Shown here in pieces: positions 1 to 8,325 of a DNA stretch of 64,000 nt (position 1 is the first letter of the stretch; each line of letters starts with the position of its first letter). Position numbers and translations under genes: made by a program. Origin of the DNA: Clostridiaceae bacterium (GTDB taxonomy: Bacteria > Bacillota > Clostridia > Peptostreptococcales > Natronincolaceae); the NCBI GenBank assembly GCA_018432235.1, contig JAHDLO010000003.1, positions 1-64,000 of the forward strand. Reading direction: 5' to 3'. Under the pieces are notes generated by a model. It had not been told where the DNA came from. It was given only the letters and a program-made list of their open reading frames with translations, and ran no database searches.

Positions 1-161
1 GAGTATATATCTATCTCCAAACCGTCCCTCGGCTTCGTCCTACAGTGTTATTATATAGCAACTATCATTCTCTGGTAAATCTTTTATATGCTGCTCTGTT
101 TTCATCCATTCTACTGTGTCAAGCTTTGTCATGGTTGTTCTAACTGGCAATCTTGGCAGTT

Positions 162-221
162 AGAACCGTCCCCGTTGACAACGGAACCGTCCCCGCTGAC
201 AAGAACCGTCCCCGCTGACAA
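162..221. repeat. Three clustered 20-bp AACCGTCCCC repeats
   Basis: Three near-identical 20-bp units start at 162, 183 and 202. Each has the core AACCGTCCCCG followed by YTGACAA. The same core, or its complement CGGGGACG, recurs at 6395, 37200, 37373 and twice at 38573-38628. The units look like a dispersed REP-type repeat of the GGGGACGG kind, which I associate from memory with Clostridia and REP-associated transposases. There are no spacers of constant length, so this is not a CRISPR. The rest of 1-280 shows no convincing gene. Confidence 0.8.
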
Positions 222-289
222 CGTGACAAGAATAGTATGCCTGTTATGGGACATCCTATTATTAAGAACTTAAAGATAGGATGATGCAT

Positions 290-772
290 ATGAAGGTAAT
301 TCCCTTCTATAATTCCAAGCTGATAGCCTTTGAGGATGTGGCCCTTGGAGACCAGATCAAAAGGGTCTTGAAAAAAAGCCGAGAAGAGAATGTCTACAAG
401 GATGAAATCGCTAATATAAAGGCCTTGATAATGATTCAAAAGGGTATCAGGAGCCTTGAGGGCTTGCAGCATTTTACTAATCTGGAGGAGCTATATCTCA
501 ATTACAATTATATAGAGGATTTAACTCCCCTTGAGGGGCTTCACAGGCTTAAGCTGGTGAATCTCACAGGCAATAGGGTAAGGGATTTAGAGCCTTTGCT
601 GAAAAATATAGCGGCAGGTGGCATTCCGATGGGCAGTGTTTTGTTTTTAGGGGACAATGATTTAAGCATTGCCAACATGAATCAACTGATTGATATAGCC
701 CAAAGTGGCGTGTATATCAAGCTTAGAAATATAAACTTCAATGAGGAGATGAGTTTTCTTAGGAGGAAATAA
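290..772 (+). CDS. Small leucine-rich-repeat protein
   Basis: This is a soluble protein of about 160 residues whose middle carries two or three short leucine-rich repeats of the internalin/SDS22 type. The repeats read as LEGLQHFTNLEELYLNYNYI, then LTPLEGLHRLKLVNLTGNRV. Such repeats normally form a protein-binding curved sheet, but the partner cannot be read from sequence. There is no signal peptide or membrane segment, so it should be cytoplasmic. In-frame ATGs lie at 281, 284 and 290. I chose 290 because AGGATG sits just upstream, but the spacing is short and 281 is possible. It stands alone between the repeat cluster and the carAB leader, and I see no terminator behind it. The length and the clean repeat register make a real gene likely; the function is unknown. 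Confidence 0.7.
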   Translation: MKVIPFYNSKLIAFEDVALGDQIKRVLKKSREENVYKDEIANIKALIMIQKGIRSLEGLQHFTNLEELYLNYNYIEDLTPLEGLHRLKLVNLTGNRVRDLEPLLKNIAAGGIPMGSVLFLGDNDLSIANMNQLIDIAQSGVYIKLRNINFNEEMSFLRRK

Positions 773-803
773 GCCCCATAAGTATAAAAATACAAAAAAT
801 CCG

Positions 804-833
804 TTGACATATTAAAGAATTTTATGCTAGAAT
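804..833 (+). promoter_or_regulatory. Sigma-A promoter of the carAB leader
   Basis: TTGACA at 804-809 is followed after 18 bases by TAGAAT at 828-833. Transcription would start near 840, giving a leader of about 400 nt before carA. The leader contains two hairpin/U-tract structures and two mini-ORFs. Confidence 0.65.
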
Positions 834-851
834 ACATTAAATGAATAATTA

Positions 852-882
852 CCTTTAAAGTGGTCCAGAGAGACCAGAAAGG
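852..882 (+). promoter_or_regulatory. Candidate PyrR-binding hairpin over a ribosome-binding site
   Basis: UGGUC (861-865) pairs with GACCA (872-876) around the hexaloop CAGAGA (866-871). That loop matches the CNGNGA loop of Bacillus PyrR binding loops. Below an asymmetric internal loop, CCUUU (852-856) pairs with AAAGG (878-882), which is also the Shine-Dalgarno of the leader ORF at 892. PyrR bound with UMP would therefore be expected to close that ribosome-binding site. The loop and pairing are seen directly; PyrR binding is inferred. Confidence 0.55.
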
Positions 883-891
883 ATGATGAAG

Positions 892-972
892 ATGAAAAAA
901 ATGAGACTATTAGCTAAACACAGATTCTTTTTCTTAAATTACCATAGGACAAATAGGAGCGGCCTTCATTAG
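892..972 (+). CDS. 26-residue leader peptide of carAB
   Basis: A short ORF of 26 codons starts at ATG 892, 9 bases after AAAGG, and ends at TAG 970-972. The peptide is rich in Arg (4), His (3) and Phe (3 in a row), with residues FFFLNYHRTNRSG in its second half. The Phe codons come from a U-rich run (about 923-938). The right-hand part of the ORF overlaps the left arm of the terminator at 946-994, so a translating ribosome would stop that hairpin from forming. This is the arrangement of UTP-sensitive pyrBI-type attenuators and of amino-acid attenuators. Which signal is sensed (UTP pausing, PyrR at the ribosome-binding site, or arginine starvation) cannot be decided from sequence. No homologue was checked. 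Confidence 0.5.
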   Translation: MKKMRLLAKHRFFFLNYHRTNRSGLH

Positions 973-994
973 TCTGCTATAGGTTGTCCTTTTT
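946..994 (+). terminator. Attenuator terminator 1 in the carAB leader
   Basis: AGGACAA pairs with UUGUCCU and is followed immediately by a U tract. An inner AUAG/CUAU pairing extends the stem. The left arm lies inside the leader ORF at 892-972. Termination here would stop carAB expression. Confidence 0.55.
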
Positions 995-1051
995 GTGTAT
1001 ACTCTTGTATACCGACTTTTAATGGTATTTTAGGAGGGGGAGAGGGTAGAA

Positions 1052-1096
1052 GTGGCTAATATACTGCTGTCGGCTAACCTTCCTGATGGTGCCTAA
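1052..1096 (+). CDS. Possible second leader mini-ORF (14 codons)
   Basis: A GTG at 1052 opens a 14-codon frame, read as MANILLSANLPDGA, that stops at TAA 1094-1096. Strong purine-rich sequence (AGGAGGGGG at 1032-1040 and GAGAGGG at 1040-1046) precedes it. The stop codon lies two bases before the second leader hairpin, so a terminating ribosome would influence that hairpin. No codon is strikingly enriched, and this may be chance. Confidence 0.25.
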   Translation: MANILLSANLPDGA

Positions 1097-1097
1097 T

Positions 1098-1135
1098 GGC
1101 TTTTAAAGAGATTGAAGCTCTCTTTTTTAAGGCCA
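1098..1135 (+). terminator. Second hairpin and U tract in the carAB leader
   Basis: AAAGAGA pairs with UCUCUUU around UUGAAGC. The stem is extended by outer GGCUU/AAGGCC pairing, with UUUUUU inside the right arm. It behaves like an intrinsic terminator or attenuator about 100 bases before carA, downstream of the first attenuator. Confidence 0.5.
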
Positions 1136-1168
1136 TGATGCATGCTCAGGTTATATTTTGGATTTTGA

Positions 1169-1182
1169 TGCATAAATATACA
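1169..1182 (+). promoter_or_regulatory. Possible ArgR box before carA
   Basis: TGCATAAATATACA matches 8 of the 10 fixed positions of the ARG box half-sites TGAAT and ATTCA around an A/T spacer. A weaker TGAATTATAA half-site follows at 1186. CarAB feeds arginine as well as pyrimidine synthesis, so an arginine operator would make sense, but AT-rich DNA gives such matches by chance. Confidence 0.25.
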
Positions 1183-1240
1183 TTATGAATTATAAAGTTG
1201 CACAAACGTTATTATAGCTATGTAGGAAAGGGTGGAGAAG

Positions 1241-2326
1241 ATGAAGGCAAAGCTAATTTTAGAAAATGGAACCGTATTTAATGGCACTGCTTTTGGTCAT
1301 ATAAAGGATACTGTAGGAGAGGTGGTTTTTAACACGGGAATGACGGGATATCAAGAGGTGCTAACTGATCCCTCCTACTATGGGCAAATGGTGGTAATGA
1401 CCTACCCCCTAATCGGAAACTATGGTATAAATTTGGAATCAATGGAATCTGGATCGGCTAAGGTCAAGGGCTTTATCGTTAGAGAGGGCGCAAAAAAGCC
1501 CAGCCATTGGCAATGCGAAATGGATCTTGACGGCTTTCTGAAGCAGCATAAAATTATGGGGCTGGAGGGAATTGATACAAGAGCCCTGACTAAAATAATC
1601 AGAAACAGCGGTACCCTGAAGGGGATTATAACTGTAAGAGAGCTGTCACCGGCTCAAATAGAGCATCATTTTAAGACCTTTCATAATATCAATGCGGTTA
1701 AGCAGGTGACCACTGCTGTAAGCTATGAAATACCAGGAAAGGGTAAAAGGGTTGCTGTGCTGGATTTCGGCGTAAAGCAAAACATATTAAGATCATTGCA
1801 GGAAAGGGATTGTCATATCACGGTTTTCCCTGCCCTAACCTCAGCGGAGGAAATACTGGCGGCGGCACCAGACGGCGTACTGCTGTCCAATGGCCCTGGC
1901 GACCCTAAGGACCTGCCTACTGTAGTGGATACCATAAAAGGATTGCTGGGTAAAAAGCCTATTTTCGGTATATGCCTGGGACACCAGCTGCTGGCCTTAA
2001 GTCTGGGTGGAGATACCGAAAAGCTTAAGTTCGGTCATAGGGGCTGTAATCATCCTGTAAAGGATTTACTGAATAAAAGAGTGTATATCACCTCTCAAAA
2101 TCACGGCTATGTAGTTAAGCAGGATAGCCTTCCCAAGGAGGCCTTTGCCACCCATATAAACCTGAATGACGGTACAATAGAGGGACTACAGCATAAGGAT
2201 CTTCCTGCCTTCAGTGTGCAGTTCCATCCCGAAGCATCACCGGGACCAAAGGAAAATGCTTATTTATTTGACAGATTCTTAAAAATGATGGAGGGAGACA
2301 AAAAATGCCAAGAGATTATCGCATAA
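1241..2326 (+). CDS. carA: Carbamoyl-phosphate synthase small (glutaminase) subunit
   Basis: The small subunit hydrolyses glutamine and channels ammonia to CarB for carbamoyl phosphate, the precursor of arginine and pyrimidines. The N-terminal half is the CPSase small-chain domain. The C-terminal half is a class I glutamine amidotransferase with the nucleophile in GICLGHQ (Cys at about residue 245) and the His-Glu pair in QFHPEASPG near residue 330. At about 361 residues it is full length. I chose ATG 1241 over an upstream GTG at 1232 because GGTGGAG precedes it and the family usually begins [10 protein letters not shown]. It overlaps carB by 22 bases, which implies translational coupling. 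The leader upstream carries PyrR-like and attenuator structures. Confidence 0.95.
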   Translation: MKAKLILENGTVFNGTAFGHIKDTVGEVVFNTGMTGYQEVLTDPSYYGQMVVMTYPLIGNYGINLESMESGSAKVKGFIVREGAKKPSHWQCEMDLDGFLKQHKIMGLEGIDTRALTKIIRNSGTLKGIITVRELSPAQIEHHFKTFHNINAVKQVTTAVSYEIPGKGKRVAVLDFGVKQNILRSLQERDCHITVFPALTSAEEILAAAPDGVLLSNGPGDPKDLPTVVDTIKGLLGKKPIFGICLGHQLLALSLGGDTEKLKFGHRGCNHPVKDLLNKRVYITSQNHGYVVKQDSLPKEAFATHINLNDGTIEGLQHKDLPAFSVQFHPEASPGPKENAYLFDRFLKMMEGDKKCQEIIA

Positions 2327-5300
2327 AAAAGGTACTAGTCATCGGCTCTGGGCCAATTGTCATAGGTCAGGCAGCAGAATTTGATTATGCAGGGACACAG
2401 GCCTGCCAAACCCTTAAGGAGGAAGGCCTGGAGGTTGTATTAATCAACAGCAACCCCGCCACAATAATGACGGATCAGGAAATTGCGGATAAGATTTATA
2501 TAGAGCCCTTAACTATAGAATTTATAGAGAAAATAATTCAGAAGGAAAAGCCCGATAGTCTGCTGGCGGGAATGGGGGGGCAAACCGGCCTGAATCTGGC
2601 GGTGGAGCTCCATGACAAGGGAATCCTGAAGAAATATGGCGTAAGAATAATCGGCACACCTGTTGAAGCCATCAAGGAGGGAGAGGACAGAGAGCTTTTC
2701 CAAAGCCTAATGAAGCGTATACAGCAGCCAACCATAGAAGGGAAGATAGTCACCGGTTTGGAGGAGGGCCTAAGCTTCGCAGATACTATAGGATATCCTG
2801 TGGTGGTTAGACCAGCCTATACCTTAGGTGGCACTGGTGGCGGAATAGCTGAGAACAAGGAGTCCCTGGCGGAGATTTTGACCCAGGGACTTCAGCTGAG
2901 TCCGGTGGGGCAGGTGCTGATAGAAAAATGTATAAAGGGCTGGAAGGAAATCGAATATGAGGTTATGAGGGATAGCAAGGGTACCTGCATTACCGTATGT
3001 AATATGGAGAACATTGACCCTGTAGGAGTCCATACTGGTGACAGCATCGTGGTGGCGCCCTCTCAGACCTTAAATGATAAAGAGTACCAAATGCTGAGAA
3101 GTGCAGCTATTGACATCATCAATGCCATAAAAATCGAGGGTGGCTGCAACGTTCAGTTTGCATTGCATCCTGAAAGCTTGGAATATGCAGTTATAGAGAT
3201 TAATCCAAGGGTAAGCCGATCCTCTGCACTGGCTTCAAAGGTTACCGGCTATCCGATAGCCAAGGTGGCAGCAAAAATAGCTTTGGGATATAGTCTCGAC
3301 GAGATACTTAATGCAGTGACAGGAAAGACCTATGCTTGCTTTGAGCCGACATTGGACTATGTGGTGGTAAAGCTGCCTAAATGGCCCTTTGAAAAATTTA
3401 CCGGGGTAAGCAAAAGCCTGGGAACAAAGATGATGGCCACAGGAGAAACCATGGCAATAGCCAATAGCTTTGAGGCAGCTTTATTAAAGGGGATACGTTC
3501 CTTGGAAATAGGACAATATACCCTGGAAAGAGGCGCATCCAAGATAAAAAGCCTTGAGGAGCTAAAGCAGAGTGTAAAGACACCTGATGACGAAAGATTA
3601 TTTGACATAGCTGAAATGCTGAGGAGAAATTATAGAATAGACATGCTGTCTCAGATCACTGGGATGGATGTATATTTCCTTGAGAAAATTAAAGAATTGG
3701 TGGTACTGGAGGAGGAGTTGAAGCAGACCCAGAAAGAGTCGCTGACGAAAGAAAAGCTTCATGGCCTTAAGAAAAAGGGCTTCTCTGATAAGGGCATAGC
3801 GGATTTGATGGGACTTTCGGCAACAGAAATATATCAGCTTCGTCAGGATTACAAGCTACAAGCGGTATACAAAATGGTAGACACCTGTGGCGGAGAGTTT
3901 GATGCCGTATCTCCCTACTATTACTCTACCTACGACGAATTTGATGAGGTGGAGGTATCGGAGAATAAAAAGGTGCTGGTGGTGGGCTCCGGTCCGATAA
4001 GAATCGGCCAGGGAATTGAGTTTGACTACTGCTCCGTTCACAGCGTTCTGGCCTTGAAGAAAATGGGCATAGAAACCATCATTGTAAATAACAATCCTGA
4101 AACCGTAAGCACAGACTTTAATATCTCTGATAAGCTATATTTCGAGCCACTTACGGAGGAGGATGTACTAAACATAATAGAAAAGGAGCAGCCGGCAGGT
4201 GTCATACTGCAATTTGGCGGTCAAACAGCGATTAAGCTGGCCAACTTCTTCGATAAAATGGGCATTCCGATATTGGGAACAAAGCCACAGCAAATAGACG
4301 TCGCAGAGGATAGGGAAAAGTTTGACGACTTGATGGAGGCGCTTCAAATACCTAGACCAAAGGGTAAGGCCATCTGGCATATAGAGGAGGGTCTGAAGGA
4401 GGCGGAGCTGATAGGTTACCCTGTACTGGTGAGACCCTCCTATGTACTGGGGGGCTTCGGGATGGAAATCACCTATAACGAGGAACAGCTTAAGGGCTAT
4501 CTGAAAAATGCCTTTATAAGGGACAAAAAGAATCCTGTGCTTATAGATAGGTATCTGGTGGGCAGAGAAATAGAGGTGGATGCCATCTGTGATGGGGAGG
4601 ATATACTGATACCCGGTATCATGGAGCATTTAGAAAGAGCAGGCATACATTCCGGTGATAGTATCACCATTTACCCAAGCCAGAACATATCAAAGGAAAT
4701 AGAGGATAAGCTGGTGGACTATACCAGAAGAATAGCTCTGGCATTAAAGGTTGTAGGTATGATCAACATACAGTTTATAGAGTACAAGGGCGAGCTATAT
4801 GTCATAGAGGTAAATCCACGCTCCAGTCGTACGGTTCCCTACATCAGTAAGGTAACAAAGGTGCCGATTATCTCGTTGGCCACAGGAGCTATGCTGGGTA
4901 AGAAACTAGATGATATGGGCTATGGCACTGGCATCAGCAGTAGATCAGAGCTGGTGGCGGTGAAGGTACCGATATTCTCTACAGAGAAGCTACCCATGGC
5001 AGAGATAAGCCTTGGACCGGAAATGAAGTCAACCGGGGAGGTATTAGGGGTTGCAAAAAGCTATATAGAGGCTATGTATAAGGGCTTTGTAGCGGCGAAT
5101 CTGAAGCTGCCGAAGAAGGGTGGCAGCATATTGGTATCCTTGAAGGATAGCGATAAGGAGGAGTTTCTGCCACAGGCAAAGGAGCTGGTGACCTTGGGCT
5201 ACAACCTAATAGCATCTAAGGGAACCGCAGATTTCCTGAGGAGTCATGGCATTGAGGTGGAGGAAATTAATAAGGTAAGGGAGCCACAGCCCAATATTCT

Positions 5301-5505
5301 GGATGCCATAAGAGGCCGAAAAGTGGAGCTGGTGATCAATACGCCAACGAAGGGCAAGGATAGCAACAGAGACGGCTTTAAGATTAGAAGAGCGGCAGTG
5401 GAGGCTTCAATAAAGGTATTTACCTCATTGGATACCGCCGCGGTAATGGTGGAAATACTGAAGTCAGGTATTGATCTTGATAAGGTAGAGGCAATAAGCA
5501 TATAA
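2305..5505 (+). CDS. carB: Carbamoyl-phosphate synthase large subunit
   Basis: This is the large synthetase subunit that makes carbamoyl phosphate from bicarbonate, ammonia and two ATP. At 1066 residues it has the expected internal duplication. Two ATP-grasp halves each begin with a KKVLV(I/V)GSGP dinucleotide-like motif (residues about 8 and about 556). They are separated by an oligomerisation region, and an allosteric MGS-like domain fills the last 130 residues or so. The start ATG lies inside carA in another frame with GGAGGG upstream. It is followed closely by a clear terminator, so carAB forms a two-gene unit without other pyr or arg genes. Nothing looks truncated. Confidence 0.96.
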   Translation: MPRDYRIKKVLVIGSGPIVIGQAAEFDYAGTQACQTLKEEGLEVVLINSNPATIMTDQEIADKIYIEPLTIEFIEKIIQKEKPDSLLAGMGGQTGLNLAVELHDKGILKKYGVRIIGTPVEAIKEGEDRELFQSLMKRIQQPTIEGKIVTGLEEGLSFADTIGYPVVVRPAYTLGGTGGGIAENKESLAEILTQGLQLSPVGQVLIEKCIKGWKEIEYEVMRDSKGTCITVCNMENIDPVGVHTGDSIVVAPSQTLNDKEYQMLRSAAIDIINAIKIEGGCNVQFALHPESLEYAVIEINPRVSRSSALASKVTGYPIAKVAAKIALGYSLDEILNAVTGKTYACFEPTLDYVVVKLPKWPFEKFTGVSKSLGTKMMATGETMAIANSFEAALLKGIRSLEIGQYTLERGASKIKSLEELKQSVKTPDDERLFDIAEMLRRNYRIDMLSQITGMDVYFLEKIKELVVLEEELKQTQKESLTKEKLHGLKKKGFSDKGIADLMGLSATEIYQLRQDYKLQAVYKMVDTCGGEFDAVSPYYYSTYDEFDEVEVSENKKVLVVGSGPIRIGQGIEFDYCSVHSVLALKKMGIETIIVNNNPETVSTDFNISDKLYFEPLTEEDVLNIIEKEQPAGVILQFGGQTAIKLANFFDKMGIPILGTKPQQIDVAEDREKFDDLMEALQIPRPKGKAIWHIEEGLKEAELIGYPVLVRPSYVLGGFGMEITYNEEQLKGYLKNAFIRDKKNPVLIDRYLVGREIEVDAICDGEDILIPGIMEHLERAGIHSGDSITIYPSQNISKEIEDKLVDYTRRIALALKVVGMINIQFIEYKGELYVIEVNPRSSRTVPYISKVTKVPIISLATGAMLGKKLDDMGYGTGISSRSELVAVKVPIFSTEKLPMAEISLGPEMKSTGEVLGVAKSYIEAMYKGFVAANLKLPKKGGSILVSLKDSDKEEFLPQAKELVTLGYNLIASKGTADFLRSHGIEVEEINKVREPQPNILDAIRGRKVELVINTPTKGKDSNRDGFKIRRAAVEASIKVFTSLDTAAVMVEILKSGIDLDKVEAISI

Positions 5506-5511
5506 TTGTAA

Positions 5512-5540
5512 GGGCCGGTATTGGAGAATACCGGCTTTTT
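5512..5540 (+). terminator. Terminator after carB
   Basis: GCCGGTATT and AATACCGGC form a 9-bp stem around GGAG, followed by five T residues, directly after the carB stop. Confidence 0.9.
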
Positions 5541-5671
5541 AATGCTTGTCCAGCAGCGTTGATTAGACAGACATAAAAAATGCAAGAATTGTTGAAATAT
5601 TTGGAAAATGTTACGAAATTGTAAGCTCCAACCTTAGATAAATACTGTATAATAGTTAAAAAGATAATACA

Positions 5672-5923
5672 GTTGGGGCAATTGCATAATAAAATTTGGT
5701 GACGAGTTGATACAAAGCTAAGAGTCTCCTGCTTAGTGGTCCTCCGGGCTAATTTGCTATGGTTATTGGCCCTAGTACCTGACAACCTTAATTCGTAGTT
5801 TAGCAATGGGTATTTTTAAAGCTGTCAAGGTACTGGGTAATGAGGGATAAGCTTTTATTTGTATAGACTAGAATATTCATGTGCCTTCGTAACATTATGC
5901 AATTTCATCAATTATTATGCAAT
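5672..5923 (+). ncRNA. Structured RNA element, copy A (unknown class)
   Basis: The element is homologous to copy B at 25552-25737. Shared sequence blocks are AATTGCAT, TACAAAG, TCCTGCTTAGT (identical 11-mer at 5727), CGGGCTAATTT, and GGYAATG..G.GATAA.CTTTTA. Predicted helices: a closing stem AATTGCATAAT (5680-5690) with ATTATGCAATT (5894-5904); ACAAA/TTTGT (5712/5858); AAGAG/CTTTT (5720/5852); GGGCTAAT/ATTGGCCC (5746/5765). Copy A alone has an extra AGTACC-TGACA hairpin (5774-5834). A second ATTATGCAAT at 5914-5923, just before the ribosome-binding site of the next gene, could compete for the closing strand, which would suit a switch. A -10-like TATAAT lies at 5648-5653. I could not match it to a known riboswitch. 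It fills most of the 434-base gap between carB and the next gene. Confidence 0.6.
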
Positions 5924-5939
5924 GAAGGGGGATGGGATT

Positions 5940-6380
5940 ATGGGAATTAGATTGTCAGAGAGGTTTGAGGAGCTTTTTACTGTAAAACAGACAAAGCATA
6001 CAAATGGGAGATTGCTTTTCACCTTTTTACTTGTTTTTGTAGCTGCTGCGATATTGCCCTTATACTTTAGGTATGAGGATTACACCTATGCTAAATACAA
6101 GGCTGCATACCAGGAGGTCAAGGCTGCTGTGGAGGAATTCCATGCAGTAAAGGGAGAGTATCCCATAGGCCACCCGATACAATGGGATAATGAAAAGCAG
6201 CTTAAGGCATTCTTCAGCAAGGGTAGAACCCACGGAAGGTTATATTATGTAGATGTAGAGCAGCTGACTCAGCTGAAGGAGTTGAAATATACCTACCTCA
6301 TAGATATCGATAGGGGAACACTATATACCAGCCAGTTTATAGCCTATCGCTTAGAAAGATGGCATATGGGCACACTTTAA
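5940..6380 (+). CDS. Small single-pass membrane protein, function unknown
   Basis: I do not recognise this family. The product is about 146 residues: a short cytoplasmic N-terminus, one hydrophobic helix (LLFTFLLVFVAAAILPLYF, about residues 25-43), then an extracytoplasmic domain of about 100 residues. The part after the helix (Y-KAAVEEFHAVKGEYPIG) loosely recalls pseudopilins, which also have one helix followed by a K-GxYP turn, but there is no prepilin cleavage motif. I chose ATG 5940 because GAAGGGGG precedes it; an in-frame ATG at 5922 and non-ATG starts further up lie inside RNA element A. The element upstream may control its translation. A hairpin with a GGGGACG core follows. Confidence 0.6.
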   Translation: MGIRLSERFEELFTVKQTKHTNGRLLFTFLLVFVAAAILPLYFRYEDYTYAKYKAAYQEVKAAVEEFHAVKGEYPIGHPIQWDNEKQLKAFFSKGRTHGRLYYVDVEQLTQLKELKYTYLIDIDRGTLYTSQFIAYRLERWHMGTL

Positions 6381-6386
6381 AAATGT

Positions 6387-6420
6387 ACGCAAACGGGGAC
6401 GAACCTCGTTTGCGTTTTAT
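6387..6420 (+). terminator. Terminator hairpin with GGGGACG repeat core
   Basis: ACGCAAAC and GTTTGCGT form an 8-bp stem. The loop holds GGGGACGAACC, the complement-type core of the dispersed repeats, and TTTTATGTTTT follows. It lies between two convergent genes, so a repeat copy appears to serve as the terminator. Confidence 0.6.
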
Positions 6421-6501
6421 GTTTTAAAGGGAAATTGATTAACTCATATAATGCGCTTAAATTAATGTCAACGCAACCAAAATCCTTCACTTTGCAAGGG
6501 G

Positions 6502-8154
6502 TTAATCACTGATTCCTATTGAATAAACATCCATTGTAAAGGCTAAAGCAGCAGGGTTAAATTTACTATAGGCATAATAATTCACAACCTCGAAGGTAGC
6601 CACCAGCGTACTTTCAACGGAGGAAGGAGTAAACACGTTTGAAAATTGGCAAACCCTTTGCCAGCTGTAGGGTGCCTCAGTATCGGAGGAGGTACCGGCA
6701 TTAGGCTGCATATCTCCTGCCGTTAGTCCCTCAGCAGGGGTGATATACTTTATTAACTTACCTGTTTTTCTGTTCCGTTCCTCCAGAAAAAGTCTGTGGC
6801 AGTTGTCGGCGAAGGTGGATATAAAAATGATATGCGCTTCTTGGGAGAGAAAATCATATTTTGTCGAGAAATATTTCCTTTCTCCACCGATGCTACTTAG
6901 CTGCGGCCAGATAAAGTCAGGTTCACCCTTAAATAATGCATTATTTGGAGCGATATAGTCCCTCAGCTCCGGCCAGGTTTTAGGCAGATTATTTATTTTA
7001 ACCGGTGACCGACCCAACTTGCTTAGACCAAGACGGCTCATAACCGCCGTCTCTTTATCATCAGCAACGATTGTTGTCAACGGACTGCTGCAAAGACGTA
7101 TAGAAGGGTTAATTTGCTGCTTTGCATCCATAGCATGGACTGGTGCCTCCGTCAGATATGGGCTGACATCAACAAGGCCGTCGGGATCAAGGAGGCTATT
7201 GGCATCGCTACCAAAGACCGGTCCCTTAGCGCTAAGCCACCAGTTGAGGCAGGCTTGAAGCTTCCCCTCATCCGCATTTACCCTATAGGCACCTGAGGTA
7301 ATATTTAGACCCGCTGTTTGGTTACCAATAATACTGTTGTTGATAATACGAAGGCCCTCATTGGGACTGCTGCTGAAGAAGTCATTGATATAGATACCAT
7401 TGGTAAGGCTTCTTACTATGGCATTACTTTCTATAATGGTATTATTGGTTCCTCCGCCTATAAAAATGGCGCTGCCCAGAGTATTGCTGATTTTATTATG
7501 GATAATGGCAACATTTCGTGTGTTGGTCAGCAATATGGAGTTATCAAAAAGCATTTCATTATTGGTAATGAGGATGTTAGAGGGGCCGGAAGCTGGGGCT
7601 TTACCGATTAGATTGATTGAAGCCGCCGGCTGATGCCCGGTAAATAAATTATTGGATAAATGGATATTGGAGGAGGCCTCGTCAGTATATACACCATTAC
7701 CGCTAATCTGCCCGGGGCGGTTATTCTTATGAAGGATATTTTGCTTAACATGTGTATAGAGGTCACCCTTTGTATTCAGATGAATACCGTAGGCATTTTC
7801 CTTAATGATATTATTTAATATTAAGTAGCCAGAGTATTGAAATGATGTAAAAATACCCGGTCCCTCTACATTACCCTCTATGGTAAATCCATCAATCACT
7901 ATATTGGGAGCCAAAAGCTGTACTATGCCTATGGGGGAGGCAGCAGAAAGCAAAGTCTCCTCATGGGCATGACGATCCTTATGCAATGGATTTATTCCAG
8001 AGGCTGCCCCCAGCAGTGTTATGCTTTTGTTGATGATTAATATCTCATTATAGCTGCCGGATGCTACCTTAATGATATCAAAGTCAGAAGCTGCTAAAAT
8101 TGCTTCACCTATTGTGGGATACCCATCGGGTCCAACCCCTATTACCTTTGCCAT
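6502..8154 (-). CDS. Right-handed parallel beta-helix protein (NosD/pectate-lyase-like fold)
   Basis: The protein has about 550 residues. From roughly residue 25 to 300 it shows repeated short beta strands rich in Asn and Ile (for example NNIIKENAYGIHLNT, SNNLFTGHQ, ITNNEMLF, IESNAIV, INNSIIGNQ), typical of parallel beta-helix repeats of the NosD or pectate-lyase type. The C-terminal 200 residues form a separate domain I do not recognise. There is no signal peptide, odd for a fold common in secreted proteins; it might be spore-surface or phage-derived, but this is inference. I chose ATG 8154, with AAAGGAG at the right distance, over an upstream in-frame start. It is one of the few minus-strand genes and diverges from iadA. 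Confidence 0.7.
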   Translation of the reverse strand: MAKVIGVGPDGYPTIGEAILAASDFDIIKVASGSYNEILIINKSITLLGAASGINPLHKDRHAHEETLLSAASPIGIVQLLAPNIVIDGFTIEGNVEGPGIFTSFQYSGYLILNNIIKENAYGIHLNTKGDLYTHVKQNILHKNNRPGQISGNGVYTDEASSNIHLSNNLFTGHQPAASINLIGKAPASGPSNILITNNEMLFDNSILLTNTRNVAIIHNKISNTLGSAIFIGGGTNNTIIESNAIVRSLTNGIYINDFFSSSPNEGLRIINNSIIGNQTAGLNITSGAYRVNADEGKLQACLNWWLSAKGPVFGSDANSLLDPDGLVDVSPYLTEAPVHAMDAKQQINPSIRLCSSPLTTIVADDKETAVMSRLGLSKLGRSPVKINNLPKTWPELRDYIAPNNALFKGEPDFIWPQLSSIGGERKYFSTKYDFLSQEAHIIFISTFADNCHRLFLEERNRKTGKLIKYITPAEGLTAGDMQPNAGTSSDTEAPYSWQRVCQFSNVFTPSSVESTLVATFEVVNYYAYSKFNPAALAFTMDVYSIGISD

Positions 8155-8325
8155 AAATGCCACTCCTTTTGCTTTTTGTTTCAAGCTATGAGGGAATAAA
8201 ATATTATATTCCTAAAAAAATTTGCTGAAGCTAATAATAAATAAAGGAAAAAAATAGTCTTTAGCGTACTTTTATAGTGGAATGATAAATCAATTTTGAT
8301 ATATTTGCCTAAAGGAGGTATTAAA

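Noticed and set aside
162..221. CRISPR array from three 20-bp repeats
   Set aside because: The units are adjacent or overlapping with no spacers, and the same core is scattered singly elsewhere.
140..472. Minus-strand ORF of 110 codons
   Set aside because: It overlaps the LRR gene and the repeat cluster, has no ribosome-binding site and has low-quality composition.
4168..4629. Minus-strand ORF of 153 codons inside carB
   Set aside because: It is a shadow of a clear coding frame with full motif coverage on the plus strand.
5420..5806. Minus-strand ORF of 128 codons over the carB end and RNA element A
   Set aside because: It crosses the carB terminator and conserved RNA helices, with no ribosome-binding site and no protein-like pattern.
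5672..5923. Assignment of RNA element A to a known riboswitch (c-di-GMP, M-box, THF, ykkC, T-box)
   Set aside because: None of the conserved cores I remember for these classes is present. I left the class open and did not force a name.
7318..7611. Plus-strand ORFs inside the beta-helix gene
   Set aside because: They mirror the repetitive Asn/Ile codons of the minus-strand gene. The minus frame has a proper start and domain pattern.
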